A DNA stretch of 49,341 nucleotides from Candidatus Bathyarchaeota archaeon (GTDB lineage: Archaea > Thermoproteota > Bathyarchaeia > Bathyarchaeales > Bathycorpusculaceae): assembly GCA_016927895.1 (NCBI GenBank), contig JAFGLT010000026.1, positions 1 to 49,341 on the forward strand. Reading direction: 5' to 3'. Made by a program: the position numbers and the translations under genes. Positions 18,181 to 25,870 of this stretch are shown here, one piece after another; the first letter of the stretch is position 1, and every line of letters begins with the position of its first letter. The notes under the pieces were generated by a model, which was not told the DNA's origin, did no database searches, and saw nothing but the letters and a program-made list of their open reading frames with translations.

Positions 18181-18573
18181 TCATATTTCTAAGCGACCTT
18201 TTAGCTTCTCGTACTCGGCGAGGGCTTTTCGCAGTGTTTTAATTGAAAGCGTGGTGCAGTCAAGCTTTGACTTTGGTAGACCTCCGAGTTCCGTCAGTAT
18301 ATCGTTGCCTGTAATTTTTTTTGCCTGCTCAATAGTTTTGCCTCTCAGAAGCGTGGTCATGGCGGACGCTGAAGAGGCTGATCCTGGGCATCCTAGATAA
18401 TAGAATCTGGCGTCTTCAATTATGTTGTTTTCGTTAATTTTCAGGTATAATTTTATGAGGTCGCCGCATGAACCTAGAAAAGTTGTGGCGACGCTAGGGT
18501 TTTCAATTTTTCCTACGTTAACGTTGTCCACGTAAAACTTTATGGCTTTACTGGAGTAACCTGACTCAACCAT
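18181..18573 (-). CDS. IscU/NifU-like iron-sulfur scaffold protein
   Basis: Scaffold for [Fe-S] cluster assembly. The three cluster cysteines are in the expected places: C36 in LGSCGDLIKLYLKI, C62 in GCPGSASSASAMT and C106 in KLDCTTLSIKTL. The helix with KIENPSVATTF near the N-terminus is family-typical. The aspartate after CG (C-G-D) is present, which in IscU modulates cluster transfer. ATG 18573 is used; a TTG one codon earlier is also open. No cysteine desulfurase is encoded nearby, so sulfur must come from elsewhere. Confidence 0.9.
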   Translation of the reverse strand: MVESGYSSKAIKFYVDNVNVGKIENPSVATTFLGSCGDLIKLYLKINENNIIEDARFYYLGCPGSASSASAMTTLLRGKTIEQAKKITGNDILTELGGLPKSKLDCTTLSIKTLRKALAEYEKLKGRLEI

Positions 18574-18652
18574 CAACTTCAGTTCTTCTTCAGAAAGTTT
18601 CCTCGACGTATTCTTTCACCCCATTACACAGTTGTCGCGTTCAGCAGGCACA

Positions 18653-19027
18653 TTAAGGGTGGCGTGCGTCGTGGCAGCCTTCTGTGAGTTCTTGAAGCCT
18701 GTTTTCCTTGTACGCCGCAATGACTTCGTTGACCGTGTTTGCGTTTGCTTGTAGCACGGCAATCCCAACGCTTTGGAAGCTAGCTATTCCTCTTCGTCCC
18801 ATACCATAAGCGATGATAACCTTAGGTTTTAATCCTAAAACGACTTCGTGAGGTTGACCCATTCTTCCGGTACCATGCGGCAAGTTTGCAACAGTTTTGA
18901 CGTTTGCGACTTCTCCATTATCGTTTAATTCAACAACAGCGAAGTAAGGTGCTCTCCCGAAATGCTCCGCTAAATAAGAGTTCAATCCGTCTTGACTTGC
19001 TGTAGGAATTACTATTCTGTTTGGCAA
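18653..19027 (-). CDS. NifX/NifB-type cofactor-binding protein
   Basis: 124-aa protein of the dinitrogenase iron-molybdenum cofactor family. The RNase H-like fold is marked by RIVIPTASQDGL at the start, LAEHFGRAPYFAVVEL, the histidine-containing PHGTGRMGQPHEVVL loop, and VIIAYGMGRRGIASFQSVGI. It ends in a His/Cys-containing tail (GCHDARHP) that could bind metal. Without nif structural genes nearby, these proteins are thought to bind iron-sulfur or other metal clusters for unknown purposes. It lies in the mrp-led cluster. Confidence 0.88.
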   Translation of the reverse strand: MPNRIVIPTASQDGLNSYLAEHFGRAPYFAVVELNDNGEVANVKTVANLPHGTGRMGQPHEVVLGLKPKVIIAYGMGRRGIASFQSVGIAVLQANANTVNEVIAAYKENRLQELTEGCHDARHP

Positions 19028-19077
19028 TCACTCACCTCCGATTTCCATTTTGATTTGTCTCTTCAAAGTTAAATCGG

Positions 19078-19476
19078 CTAACGACGCCATGCCCCTCGGC
19101 CGCCTCCTTTACCGCCCATTCCAAAATGGCTGTCAACGGTAGGTGAACCAGTTTTTGCGAATTCTCCTCGGTTAAACTTTTCAACTGCCTCTCTGACGGT
19201 CCCGAAGGCGCCTGTCACAATTTCTATACCAGCCGCTGACAACGCACCAAAGGCATTGGGTCCAACATTTCCAGTTATAAGCAGTTTCACATCTTTTTTA
19301 GCGATTGTTTGTGCTGCTTGAATTCCTGCGCCGCCTGTTGCGCCAGCAGCCATGTTGGGGATAGCCTCGAACTGCATTGTTTCAGAGTCTACTATTATAA
19401 GGTAGGAGCATCTGCCGAATCTGGGGTCTATCTGCGCGTCTAGGCTGTTTGCGGTTGCGGTTACACATATTTTCAT
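19078..19476 (-). CDS. NifX-like cofactor-binding protein (second copy)
   Basis: 132-aa member of the same family as the downstream gene but clearly diverged. Landmarks are KICVTATANSLDAQIDPRFGRCSYLIIVD, given here as separate parts KICVTATANSL and DPRFGRCSYLIIVD, then LLITGNVGPNAFGALSAAGI. The C-terminus is glycine- and arginine-rich (GMGGKGGGRGAWRR). A cysteine sits beside the FGR motif. It starts 16 bp after the mrp gene, which implies co-transcription. Confidence 0.88.
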   Translation of the reverse strand: MKICVTATANSLDAQIDPRFGRCSYLIIVDSETMQFEAIPNMAAGATGGAGIQAAQTIAKKDVKLLITGNVGPNAFGALSAAGIEIVTGAFGTVREAVEKFNRGEFAKTGSPTVDSHFGMGGKGGGRGAWRR

Positions 19477-19492
19477 TTCATTTCAACTCCAT

Positions 19493-20395
19493 TTAGGTAA
19501 CTTTTAAGAATTGTCTAATGTTCGTGACTATTTCGGTGAAAGCCTTAACTGTTGGAGACCCAGGGTTTTGAGCGACGAAAGGTGTGCCGCTGTCAGAGTC
19601 AATGCAAACCGCGGGGTCTATCGGGATTTTTCCCAAGTACGGAACCGACAAGTCTTCTGCTACTCTTTTGCCTCCGCCAGTTTTGAAAATGTCAAGCTTG
19701 GCGCCGCATTCTGGACAGATAAAGCCGCTCATGTTCTCGATTATGCCTATCACTGGAACGCCTAGCTGCTTGGCGAACGAAATGGCTTTCTTGACAACAG
19801 CCTGCGAGACTTCAGAAGGCATAGTCACGATTATTACGCCGTCAATCTCTGGAATCAACTGCATGACACTTAATGGTTCGTCGCCAGTCCCTGGTGGAAG
19901 GTCAACGAACAGGAAGTCAAGGTCGCCCCATGTAATGTCAGCTAGGAACTGCTGGATAATTCTCATTTTCAAGGGGCCACGCCAAATCACTGGCGCCTCA
20001 TCGTTCGGAAGCAAAAAGTCCATGGACACGACCTTGATGCCTTGCTTGCCTGTAACAGGAAAGAGCATTCCGCCTGGTCCACCCATGAGCTTGTGCCCTT
20101 TTAATCCAAGCATTTTCGGCACACAGGGCCCGTGAATATCTGCGTCGAGAACACCAACCTTGTCTTTGTGGCCATGTAACGCGAAGGCTGCGGCGAGATT
20201 CACTGTTACGGTGCTCTTGCCTACTCCTCCTTTGCCGCTTATTATTGCTATTTTATGTTTGATTTTGCTCATTTGCGTTTTGAGCCGTTGCTCTTGTTCC
20301 GTGGCTGCGCTGGTTGGTGCTGTGTGCGCAGTAGGTGTCGAACCTGTTTTTGGTTTAAATTCGCAGTTTTTTGGTTCTGTTTTTTCAGTGTTCAT
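19493..20395 (-). CDS. Mrp/NBP35-family iron-sulfur carrier ATPase
   Basis: 300-aa Mrp-type ATPase. It has the deviant Walker A ISGKGGVGKST (around residue 53), the switch FVDLPPGTGDEPLS and the C-x2-C motif GFICPECGAK that binds a bridging [4Fe-4S] cluster between monomers. The first ~45 residues are a polar Thr/Ala/Glu-rich extension without fold. Mrp proteins carry and donate clusters. It is the first gene of the long minus-strand run, and its ATG 20395 lies about 33 bp from the conserved operator at 20428-20472. Confidence 0.93.
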   Translation of the reverse strand: MNTEKTEPKNCEFKPKTGSTPTAHTAPTSAATEQEQRLKTQMSKIKHKIAIISGKGGVGKSTVTVNLAAAFALHGHKDKVGVLDADIHGPCVPKMLGLKGHKLMGGPGGMLFPVTGKQGIKVVSMDFLLPNDEAPVIWRGPLKMRIIQQFLADITWGDLDFLFVDLPPGTGDEPLSVMQLIPEIDGVIIVTMPSEVSQAVVKKAISFAKQLGVPVIGIIENMSGFICPECGAKLDIFKTGGGKRVAEDLSVPYLGKIPIDPAVCIDSDSGTPFVAQNPGSPTVKAFTEIVTNIRQFLKVT

Positions 20396-20427
20396 CAGTA
20401 GCTTTCACCGTTTCACGAAGGGTCAGT

Positions 20428-20472
20428 TTAATACGTAAACCATATTAATACTTTGTGTTTATATAATAAACT
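20428..20472 (-). promoter_or_regulatory. operator/promoter of the mrp operon, copy 1
   Basis: These 45 bp match 22751-22795 at 41 positions. They contain a perfect palindrome GTTTAT-ATA-ATAAAC (20457-20471) and another outward half-site GTAAAC (20435-20440). Read on the minus strand, the palindrome includes TTATATAAA, a good archaeal TATA box about 65 bp upstream of the mrp start. The overlap of TATA and palindrome suggests repression by a dimeric regulator. The best candidate is the Lrp-like protein encoded beside copy 2 (inference). Confidence 0.75.
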
Positions 20473-20477
20473 AAATC

Positions 20478-21176
20478 CTATAAATCATAATACTTTTTCA
20501 GCGGATTCGAAGGGTCAGTTGATAACTTCACTCGGCGGGAAACGAGCATGCCCGCCCAATTTTGTATATTTGATTCGCCCAACCGTCCTCCCCCACTCAA
20601 GGTATTCAGTTGAAGCTTGTAGATTAGGGCAAGATCCTGTGGCGTTTCGAGGTGAAGCATCTGCTCCAGACTCAAGTTCTCAAAGACTCTTCTTATTGGG
20701 CGTATAGAATTACTGTGACAAGAAATGACCACGTTTCCCGGAGCTTTTCCGAGCCAACTTTTTAACTGATTTAAAAACGGAATTACCCGTTTTTCAACCA
20801 TCTTTAAACTTTCTCCCTTGGTCGGAGCTAACTCGTAGCCTCTGTGAAACTGAGCATACCACTCAGGATCTAAGTCTTCGATTTTCCTTTTGCTTTTACC
20901 TTGGAGCAACCCATAGCAACGTTCAATTAGACGGTCATCTACGAAAACTGGAACGGGAGGATGTGTTTCGAGTACAATTTCGAGGGTTTTTTGGGCTCGT
21001 CTAAGATGTGAAGTAAAAGCATAATCGATGCGGTACCTCTCGAGCTGTTCAGCGATTTGCTTTGCTTGGACAAGGCCGTTTGAAGTAAGTTTGGAATCAC
21101 GCCAACCTGAGAATATTCCTCTGCGGTTATCAAACGTCTCAGAGTGTCTGAAAACAAACAATTTACAAATCATCAA
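20478..21176 (-). CDS. histidine phosphatase family protein (phosphoglycerate mutase-like)
   Basis: 232-aa member of the branch-1 histidine phosphatases. The catalytic RHS motif is in FVFRHSETFDN (His10 is the phospho-acceptor), with LTSNGLVQAKQIAEQL, FTSHLRRAQKTLEI and the second histidine in VVISCHSNSIRP. The family includes phosphoglycerate mutase, alpha-ribazole phosphatase (cobamide synthesis) and sugar-phosphate phosphatases; the substrate cannot be assigned here. Its stop lies 6 bp from the mrp operator. Two adjacent ATGs (21176 and 21173) are possible starts. Confidence 0.85.
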   Translation of the reverse strand: MMICKLFVFRHSETFDNRRGIFSGWRDSKLTSNGLVQAKQIAEQLERYRIDYAFTSHLRRAQKTLEIVLETHPPVPVFVDDRLIERCYGLLQGKSKRKIEDLDPEWYAQFHRGYELAPTKGESLKMVEKRVIPFLNQLKSWLGKAPGNVVISCHSNSIRPIRRVFENLSLEQMLHLETPQDLALIYKLQLNTLSGGGRLGESNIQNWAGMLVSRRVKLSTDPSNPLKKYYDL

Positions 21177-21278
21177 ATTTCACTCGAAATCATCGAACTC
21201 AACTTGCTGCTCAAAGGAAGTGGAATTCTTTCAATCATATAAGTAGCACTTTCACAGATCTTAACAGGCGGTTTTGGT

Positions 21279-21803
21279 TCAAGCGTATTTTGTTCTCTTT
21301 ATGTAGCATTCAGCTAGTTGCGACTCTCTCCTATCGGGATTAAATCCATTAATTAGTTTCTCCAGCAACAAACTGAGCCTTTCAATGTCGCTGTCTGTTA
21401 TCTTTAAGGCGAATTCGTTTCTTAGAGAACCATCAAGAACCAGTGACAGCCCATCAATGTATTTTCTGTTTCTTATGATATTTTCGCGTTTTTCTCTGTA
21501 ATTTTTGAACCAGCTGGAAAGTTGGCGGTTTGTTAGTCGATCAATGCAATTATTTCCAACATTTAGTTGCTGACCGTCTTCGCCTTTTATAATCGAAACC
21601 TCAAAAATGGGATAGGTTCCACAGACATCACACCTCATATGAAGTGATGTGACGTAATTGTTGATTAATTGGTAGACTTTTCCTTCGTATTGAAATGGAA
21701 AAACACTTTCCATATATGCAGCAAGTCTCCTGCTTAACTCCAGCAAAACATCATCTGATTTCGTCAAGCCATCCAACCTCAATTCTGAAACTAGCGCCGC
21801 CAA
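21279..21803 (-). CDS. hypothetical protein with a zinc-binding-like motif
   Basis: 174 aa, not recognised. The middle holds HMRCDVCGTYPIFEV followed ~20 residues later by VGNNCIDRLTNRQ. The C-x2-C plus C-x-n pattern, with the nearby histidine, could bind one zinc ion. The rest is mostly helical, with a long basic helix (WFKNYREKRENIIRNRKY) and a C-terminus rich in charged residues. It is on the same strand as its neighbours but separated by about 77 bp or more on each side. A nucleic-acid-binding role is possible but unproven. Confidence 0.6.
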   Translation of the reverse strand: MAALVSELRLDGLTKSDDVLLELSRRLAAYMESVFPFQYEGKVYQLINNYVTSLHMRCDVCGTYPIFEVSIIKGEDGQQLNVGNNCIDRLTNRQLSSWFKNYREKRENIIRNRKYIDGLSLVLDGSLRNEFALKITDSDIERLSLLLEKLINGFNPDRRESQLAECYIKRTKYA

Positions 21804-21880
21804 TGGACAACGCTAAACCTACGCTTTTTTACTAATTTCGTGATTATGTAATATCCTTTACTATGCCAGGGCGCACTTGG

Positions 21881-22252
21881 TTAACGAGTGTTTTTTCTTC
21901 TTCCGCTTACCAGACTATTTGCCTCCAACTGAAGAAGTCGTATATTTACTCTTTCCACAATTTCTTTCCTGCAGGATTCTGCCGCCAAATGCCTCTCACA
22001 CATCCTTATATTATCTATTACTTGCGCTAACTCTGCATCGCCTATAACGTCACGTATCCAATTCTGAAAATCGCCTCGCTCAAAATGAAAAACTATAGCT
22101 GCAGAACACACATATTGAAGTGCATCAGCAAACTCCTCCAAGCTGTATACACTTACTCCGCAATAATCGCCAATACCAGTGTAAAAATGAAACCCTTTGG
22201 CATCTGGTACAACACGTAACGGATTTTTGGTTTCATTATTACTCTTAACCAT
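21881..22252 (-). CDS. DUF5752-like protein
   Basis: 123-aa protein that resembles the archaeal/bacterial DUF5752 family. The characteristic parts are FHFYTGIGDYCGVSVYSLEEFA, here noted as FHFYTGIGDY plus VSVYSLEEFADAL, and later FHFERGDFQNWIRDVIGD followed by a helical tail. Family members are often found next to glycosyltransferase or regulatory genes and have no known reaction. It lies upstream of the zinc-motif gene and about 60 bp downstream of the ferredoxin gene, so it may be the third gene of the unit led by 22544-22714. Confidence 0.7.
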   Translation of the reverse strand: MVKSNNETKNPLRVVPDAKGFHFYTGIGDYCGVSVYSLEEFADALQYVCSAAIVFHFERGDFQNWIRDVIGDAELAQVIDNIRMCERHLAAESCRKEIVERVNIRLLQLEANSLVSGRRKNTR

Positions 22253-22311
22253 GTACTCACCCCCCTAGTTTAGCGCGGATATCAGAAGTCCTACTAATAA
22301 ACCTAGAGTGT

Positions 22312-22506
22312 TTATTCTTCCATCGTTACAGCACCAGTAGGACAGGAATTCACACACGAAATGCAGAGGATGCAATCTTCTGCTCTGACTGGAACGGATT
22401 TCTTTGAGTCTGGATAATGTTGAAGGTCTTGGAGCTCAAAGACGACAACAGGGCAGTTGTCAACACATGTCCCACATCCATTGCATTTGGTCCAGTCAAC
22501 ACTCAC
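22312..22506 (-). CDS. 2x[4Fe-4S] ferredoxin
   Basis: 64-aa bacterial-type ferredoxin. Two C-x2-C-x2-C-x3-C-P motifs are present (CNGCGTCVDNCP and CILCISCVNSCP), separated by a ~25-residue insert, and both sets of four cysteines are complete. It transfers electrons in low-potential redox reactions. It is preceded by a 56-aa gene 37 bp upstream, and both are likely driven from the operator region at 22751-22795. This ties the ferredoxin to the same control as the mrp operon (inference). Confidence 0.95.
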   Translation of the reverse strand: MSVDWTKCNGCGTCVDNCPVVVFELQDLQHYPDSKKSVPVRAEDCILCISCVNSCPTGAVTMEE

Positions 22507-22543
22507 TTTTGGCGTATTTTAATCCTCTAATTCTACGGGATGA

Positions 22544-22714
22544 TTATTCCTCACGAAACAGAACAAGCGGCTTGGCTGCCTCTTTTTTCGAAACCTTCTT
22601 GATTTCGGCTACGTCAGTGAAGCATTCAGATTTTTCAGAGACTTGAATTTCTTCTATAACGAGATGTATTTCGCCATTGGCAGAGTCAACCCTGTAGACC
22701 CTACAGCGTTTCAT
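22544..22714 (-). CDS. small conserved-looking protein, 56 aa
   Basis: Short gene starting at ATG 22714 with a clear Shine-Dalgarno GAGGTG 9-10 nt upstream. The product begins MKRCRVYRVDSANGE and continues with a beta-strand-like IHLVIEEIQV and a charged, lysine-rich end. It has two cysteines (residues 4 and ~31). The opening strand pattern slightly recalls CooT-type small metal-binding proteins, but the likeness is too weak to assign. It is the first minus-strand gene next to the duplicated operator and precedes the ferredoxin gene. Confidence 0.65.
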   Translation of the reverse strand: MKRCRVYRVDSANGEIHLVIEEIQVSEKSECFTDVAEIKKVSKKEAAKPLVLFREE

Positions 22715-22750
22715 AACTTCTACACCTCGAAGACTTCTCGCACTAGTAGT

Positions 22751-22795
22751 TTAATACATAAACCATATTAATACCTTATGTTTATAAAATAAACT
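22751..22795. promoter_or_regulatory. operator/promoter, copy 2, divergent
   Basis: This 45-bp sequence differs from 20428-20472 at only four positions. It has the palindrome GTTTAT-AAA-ATAAAC (22780-22794) and half-site ATAAAC (22758-22763). It lies between the small gene/ferredoxin unit (minus) and the Lrp-like regulator (plus, start 22826). The palindrome overlaps TTATAAAAT, a TATA-like element about 40 bp from the regulator start, so autoregulation is likely (inference). Confidence 0.75.
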
Positions 22796-22825
22796 CACCT
22801 ATACAAAAACTGAGGCGCTAACCAC

Positions 22826-23395
22826 TTGGATGATATTGACAGAAAAATAATCTCGCAACTCCAAGAGGACGGGAGAACAACACTTCAAGACCTGTCGAAA
22901 ATTACTGGTTACACAAGTATGGGAACCAAAAAAAGGCTGGAAAAACTCCTGAAAAGCGAAACAATCAAAGTTTCAGCTTTAATCAACCCAGACGCGCTTG
23001 AATTACACCCAGCAATTGTGATGCTGGAAATGGAAAGCGCCGAAGCCATGCAAGACCTGCTTGAAAGATTCAAAGACTGCCCCCGAGTCATCCACATGTT
23101 CAAAACTATAGGCGGCTACAACCTAATCGCGCTTGTCGTGGCGGAAACCCAGGATACGCTCGAGAGCATATCAACCGAGAAATGCTCGTTAAGATGCAGC
23201 AAAGGAATACGCAGATCCGAATTCTACCCTATAAGCGACATGTACTTTTCTCCGTTCCTGCAAATACGCGAAAACCTTTCGCATAAAGAAAAAAACGTCA
23301 CGCCTTGTAAAGTAGACTGCGTTCCATGTAACAGCTACGAAAACCAGAAATGCGTCGGTTGCCCAACAACAAGCCACTACAAAGGCCCACTCTAA
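22826..23395 (+). CDS. Lrp/AsnC-like regulator with cysteine-rich C-terminal tail
   Basis: 189 aa. Residues 1-45 form an Lrp-type helix-turn-helix (DDIDRKIISQLQEDGRTTLQ, then LSKITGYTSMGTKKRLEKL). Residues 50-115 resemble the ligand-binding RAM domain. Unusually, the protein continues with seven cysteines at 120, 124, 161, 165, 168, 176 and 179. The last five are in CKVDCVPC and CVGC, which could hold an iron-sulfur cluster or zinc. TTG start. The gene sits beside operator copy 2 and is the natural candidate regulator of both operator copies, sensing redox or metal state. That last point is inference. Confidence 0.82.
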   Translation: MDDIDRKIISQLQEDGRTTLQDLSKITGYTSMGTKKRLEKLLKSETIKVSALINPDALELHPAIVMLEMESAEAMQDLLERFKDCPRVIHMFKTIGGYNLIALVVAETQDTLESISTEKCSLRCSKGIRRSEFYPISDMYFSPFLQIRENLSHKEKNVTPCKVDCVPCNSYENQKCVGCPTTSHYKGPL

Positions 23396-23409
23396 TAGAG
23401 GAACATATC

Positions 23410-24402
23410 ATGAGCAAAAGCATGAAGAAAAACAGTGAATTTAAAGTTAAGGAAGCCGAAGGTGTAGAGATACTTAGCTTAGTCGATAACTCCGTGGATT
23501 TCCTCTCCGCAATCAACCAGCAGCAGGTAAAGTCTTTTAGGCAGTGGAAAAGTGAGCAACAAAGTAAAGAGTGGAGCAAAACGCGTGCGAATCTGCCTTT
23601 TGCTGAGCACGGGTTTTCATTGTTTATCAGGGTTTTCAGAGGAGACAAGTCAAGTTGTTTTTTGTTTGACACGGGTGTAAGCCAGAGAGGAATTGTGGAT
23701 AACGCGGAGCGCATGGGCATAAGCTTGAGCGAGGTGGAGTGCATTGTCCTGTCTCATGGGCACTTCGACCATTTCGGTGGACTCGAAGCCGCGGTCAAAG
23801 CGGTCGGTAAAGCAGAGTTGCCCGTAATTGTCCATGAGAACATGTTTAAAACGAGAGGGTCAACCAACCCTAAGGGAAAAGTCCGACGATATCCTGATTT
23901 CCCAAGTGAAGCGCAGTTAAGTCCAGCGCGGCTCGTCAGCACTAAGCAGCCGTCTCTAATCGCGGATGGCATGGTTTGCGTAACGGGTGAAATTCCTCGG
24001 AGAACAAGTTTTGAGACAGGCTACCTGCAGCATAAAGCGTTCGTGAGTGGCGAGTGGAAGTCTGACCCGTTAATTATGGATGAACGGGCAGTCGCAGTAA
24101 ACATCAAAGGAAAAGGCTTGGTGGTCGTGTCGGGATGTGCCCACGCAGGTATAATCAACACCGTAAATTATGCGCAGCAGATCACTGATGCGAAGAAGGT
24201 TTACGCTGTGCTGGGAGGTTTTCACCTTGCTGGAAAAACCTTTGAGAACCGGATTCAGCCGACGATTGAAGAGCTGCAAAGAATAAATCCGCAGTTGATT
24301 GTGCCTTCGCATTGCACGGGATGGAAAGCGATGTGCGCTATAGCTAAAACGTTTCCTGAGGCTTTTGTATGGAACAGTGTTGGAAACCTGTACAAAATCT
24401 AA
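23410..24402 (+). CDS. metallo-beta-lactamase-fold hydrolase (COG1237-like)
   Basis: 330-aa MBL-fold protein. The metal motif SHGHFDH is at residues 115-121, with later ligands in GCAHAGIINTV and LGGFH, and a final VPSHCTGWKA. This set is typical of the COG1237 group, which includes the ribofuranosylaminobenzene 5'-phosphate synthase-related enzymes annotated in methanopterin synthesis, though the true activity of most members is untested. I chose ATG 23410 with GAGGA 8 nt upstream; a longer frame would overlap the regulator. It follows the Lrp-like gene by 14 bp, so they are probably co-transcribed. Confidence 0.85.
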   Translation: MSKSMKKNSEFKVKEAEGVEILSLVDNSVDFLSAINQQQVKSFRQWKSEQQSKEWSKTRANLPFAEHGFSLFIRVFRGDKSSCFLFDTGVSQRGIVDNAERMGISLSEVECIVLSHGHFDHFGGLEAAVKAVGKAELPVIVHENMFKTRGSTNPKGKVRRYPDFPSEAQLSPARLVSTKQPSLIADGMVCVTGEIPRRTSFETGYLQHKAFVSGEWKSDPLIMDERAVAVNIKGKGLVVVSGCAHAGIINTVNYAQQITDAKKVYAVLGGFHLAGKTFENRIQPTIEELQRINPQLIVPSHCTGWKAMCAIAKTFPEAFVWNSVGNLYKI

Positions 24403-24487
24403 TCAACCAGCAGGGGCAAGCCTTTCGCCAGCTTTTTTGTGAAGGGTTAAATAATATTTTTCCAGAAGTGTATTGGAGTTTGATAAG

Positions 24488-25552
24488 ATGAGTCAGAAGG
24501 GCCCTTTGTACATTTTGCCTTGGCGGTGTACTTTCGCATGTGACAGCAACTGTGCGCATTGTGCTTCCGCTGGTAAGTCGCCTTTTCCGGATGAATTGGA
24601 CACTGCAAGCGCCATGCGACTTGTAGACCAGGTACGCGATTTTGGAGCAACCTTTTTTGGGGTAAGCGGCGGCGAACCGCTTGTGCGCAAGGACCTCTTC
24701 GAGATAATAGGGTATGCTAGAAAAACGGGCTTGAACGCCAGCATCATAACTGATGGGCACCTTATGGACGAGAAGGCCTTTGGCAACATTGTTAAGAACG
24801 AAGTTAAGGTGTCCGTGAGCATTGACGGCGCAGAAAAGATGAATGATGTGATTCGGGGGAAGGGTTCGCATGCTAAAGCGATTTCCGCCATTGAAAGGCT
24901 GTCAGGCGCGGGGCTACTGAACTGCTTGGTGTACACGTTTGCCAATGTTGATGGAGGCACGAACGTTACTGAAGAGGATTTTACGCATGTGCTTGATTTG
25001 GCGGAGAAGTACGGTGCGCGGTGGGTTATCTATCACGGTTTCATTCCTTACAGCAAGGACAAGGAAAGTTTGAAGGCGGACCCGTCGCCGCTGCAGTATG
25101 AGTGGGCTTGGAACAAGCTCTACGACTTGCGTGCGAAGTATAAGGGGAAGCCTGAAGTCAACGTTTACTGTCCGTTCTTCGCCCGGATAGCTAAGCAGCG
25201 GGGGCTACCCGACTTCGACAACTGGTTTAATCACTTCTTTTTGGGCAGGTGCTTCTTCGGCAAGTTCATGAGCATAGCAGAAAACGGAGACGCCATCCCC
25301 TGCAGCTTCAACGACATATACAGGTTCGGCAACGTAAAAGAAAAATCGATTAAAACCATCTGGGATGAACTTCAAGCTTCAGAGTTCTTCTCGAAAGTCA
25401 GAGACAAAAGCAACCTGAAAGGCAAGTGCGGAGTCTGCGAGTACAAAGAAATCTGCGGAGGATGCCGTACCGCAGCAGAATTCTACACAGGCGACGTTTT
25501 CGGCTCAGACCCAAGATGCGTTTACATACCTAAAGTCTTGCGTGAAAAATGA
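24488..25552 (+). CDS. radical SAM protein with SPASM-type C-terminus
   Basis: 354-aa radical SAM enzyme. The S-adenosylmethionine cluster motif CDSNCAHC (C18, C22, C25) is followed by FFGVSGGEPLVRKD. The C-terminal cysteine cluster CGVCEYKEICGGCRTAA, together with an upstream C in GDAIPCSFND, fits a SPASM/twitch domain with auxiliary clusters. Relatives include AhbD-type haem enzymes and peptide-modifying enzymes. ATG 24488 has GGAG 9 nt upstream. It lies 85 bp after the MBL gene on the same strand. The substrate is not known, and no small precursor peptide gene was seen beside it. Confidence 0.88.
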   Translation: MSQKGPLYILPWRCTFACDSNCAHCASAGKSPFPDELDTASAMRLVDQVRDFGATFFGVSGGEPLVRKDLFEIIGYARKTGLNASIITDGHLMDEKAFGNIVKNEVKVSVSIDGAEKMNDVIRGKGSHAKAISAIERLSGAGLLNCLVYTFANVDGGTNVTEEDFTHVLDLAEKYGARWVIYHGFIPYSKDKESLKADPSPLQYEWAWNKLYDLRAKYKGKPEVNVYCPFFARIAKQRGLPDFDNWFNHFFLGRCFFGKFMSIAENGDAIPCSFNDIYRFGNVKEKSIKTIWDELQASEFFSKVRDKSNLKGKCGVCEYKEICGGCRTAAEFYTGDVFGSDPRCVYIPKVLREK

Positions 25553-25602
25553 CTGCCAGTTGCGAACACGGGTTAGGGCAGTTTACTTGGAAAGGCGCAG
25601 GG

Positions 25603-25722
25603 TTATTTGCTGCTCCATTTGCCGCGTATGGTTCCTTTTTTGCCTTTTTTTGTGGAGCGTTGCCTAACTCGATAGTAATGGCCTTTGATATGGACTCTTT
25701 TTCTAGGCGGCTTTTTTGCCAT
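25603..25722 (-). CDS. very basic 39-aa protein
   Basis: A short minus-strand frame from ATG 25722 to TAA 25603. The product is rich in lysine and arginine, with MAKKPPRKRV at the start, aromatic residues in GHYYRVRQRS, and a glycine/lysine end GTIRGKWSSK. That composition resembles small nucleic-acid- or ribosome-associated archaeal proteins, and it is not the low-complexity pattern expected by chance. The competing plus-strand frame encodes a hydrophobic product with no family. No homologue is recalled by name, so the call stays tentative. Confidence 0.45.
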   Translation of the reverse strand: MAKKPPRKRVHIKGHYYRVRQRSTKKGKKGTIRGKWSSK

Positions 25723-25870
25723 TTGAATCACTTTAAATATAACTTGTTTTTGAAGAAAAACTTTTGGTATTAAAAATAGTTATTGAAAATCTTTGAATGG
25801 AAATTTGATAAACTCTTCTGCATTCTTAAATATCAGGTCTGCATGTTTTGTTAGAAAGGCGATTTGCAGC

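Noticed and set aside
23350-23409. Longer start of the metallo-beta-lactamase-fold gene
   Set aside because: It would overlap the Lrp-like gene; ATG 23410 has a good ribosome-binding site and gives the expected N-terminus.
25549-25773. Plus-strand 74-codon frame after the radical SAM gene
   Set aside because: It overlaps the more plausible basic protein on the other strand and has an unstructured hydrophobic product with no ribosome-binding site.
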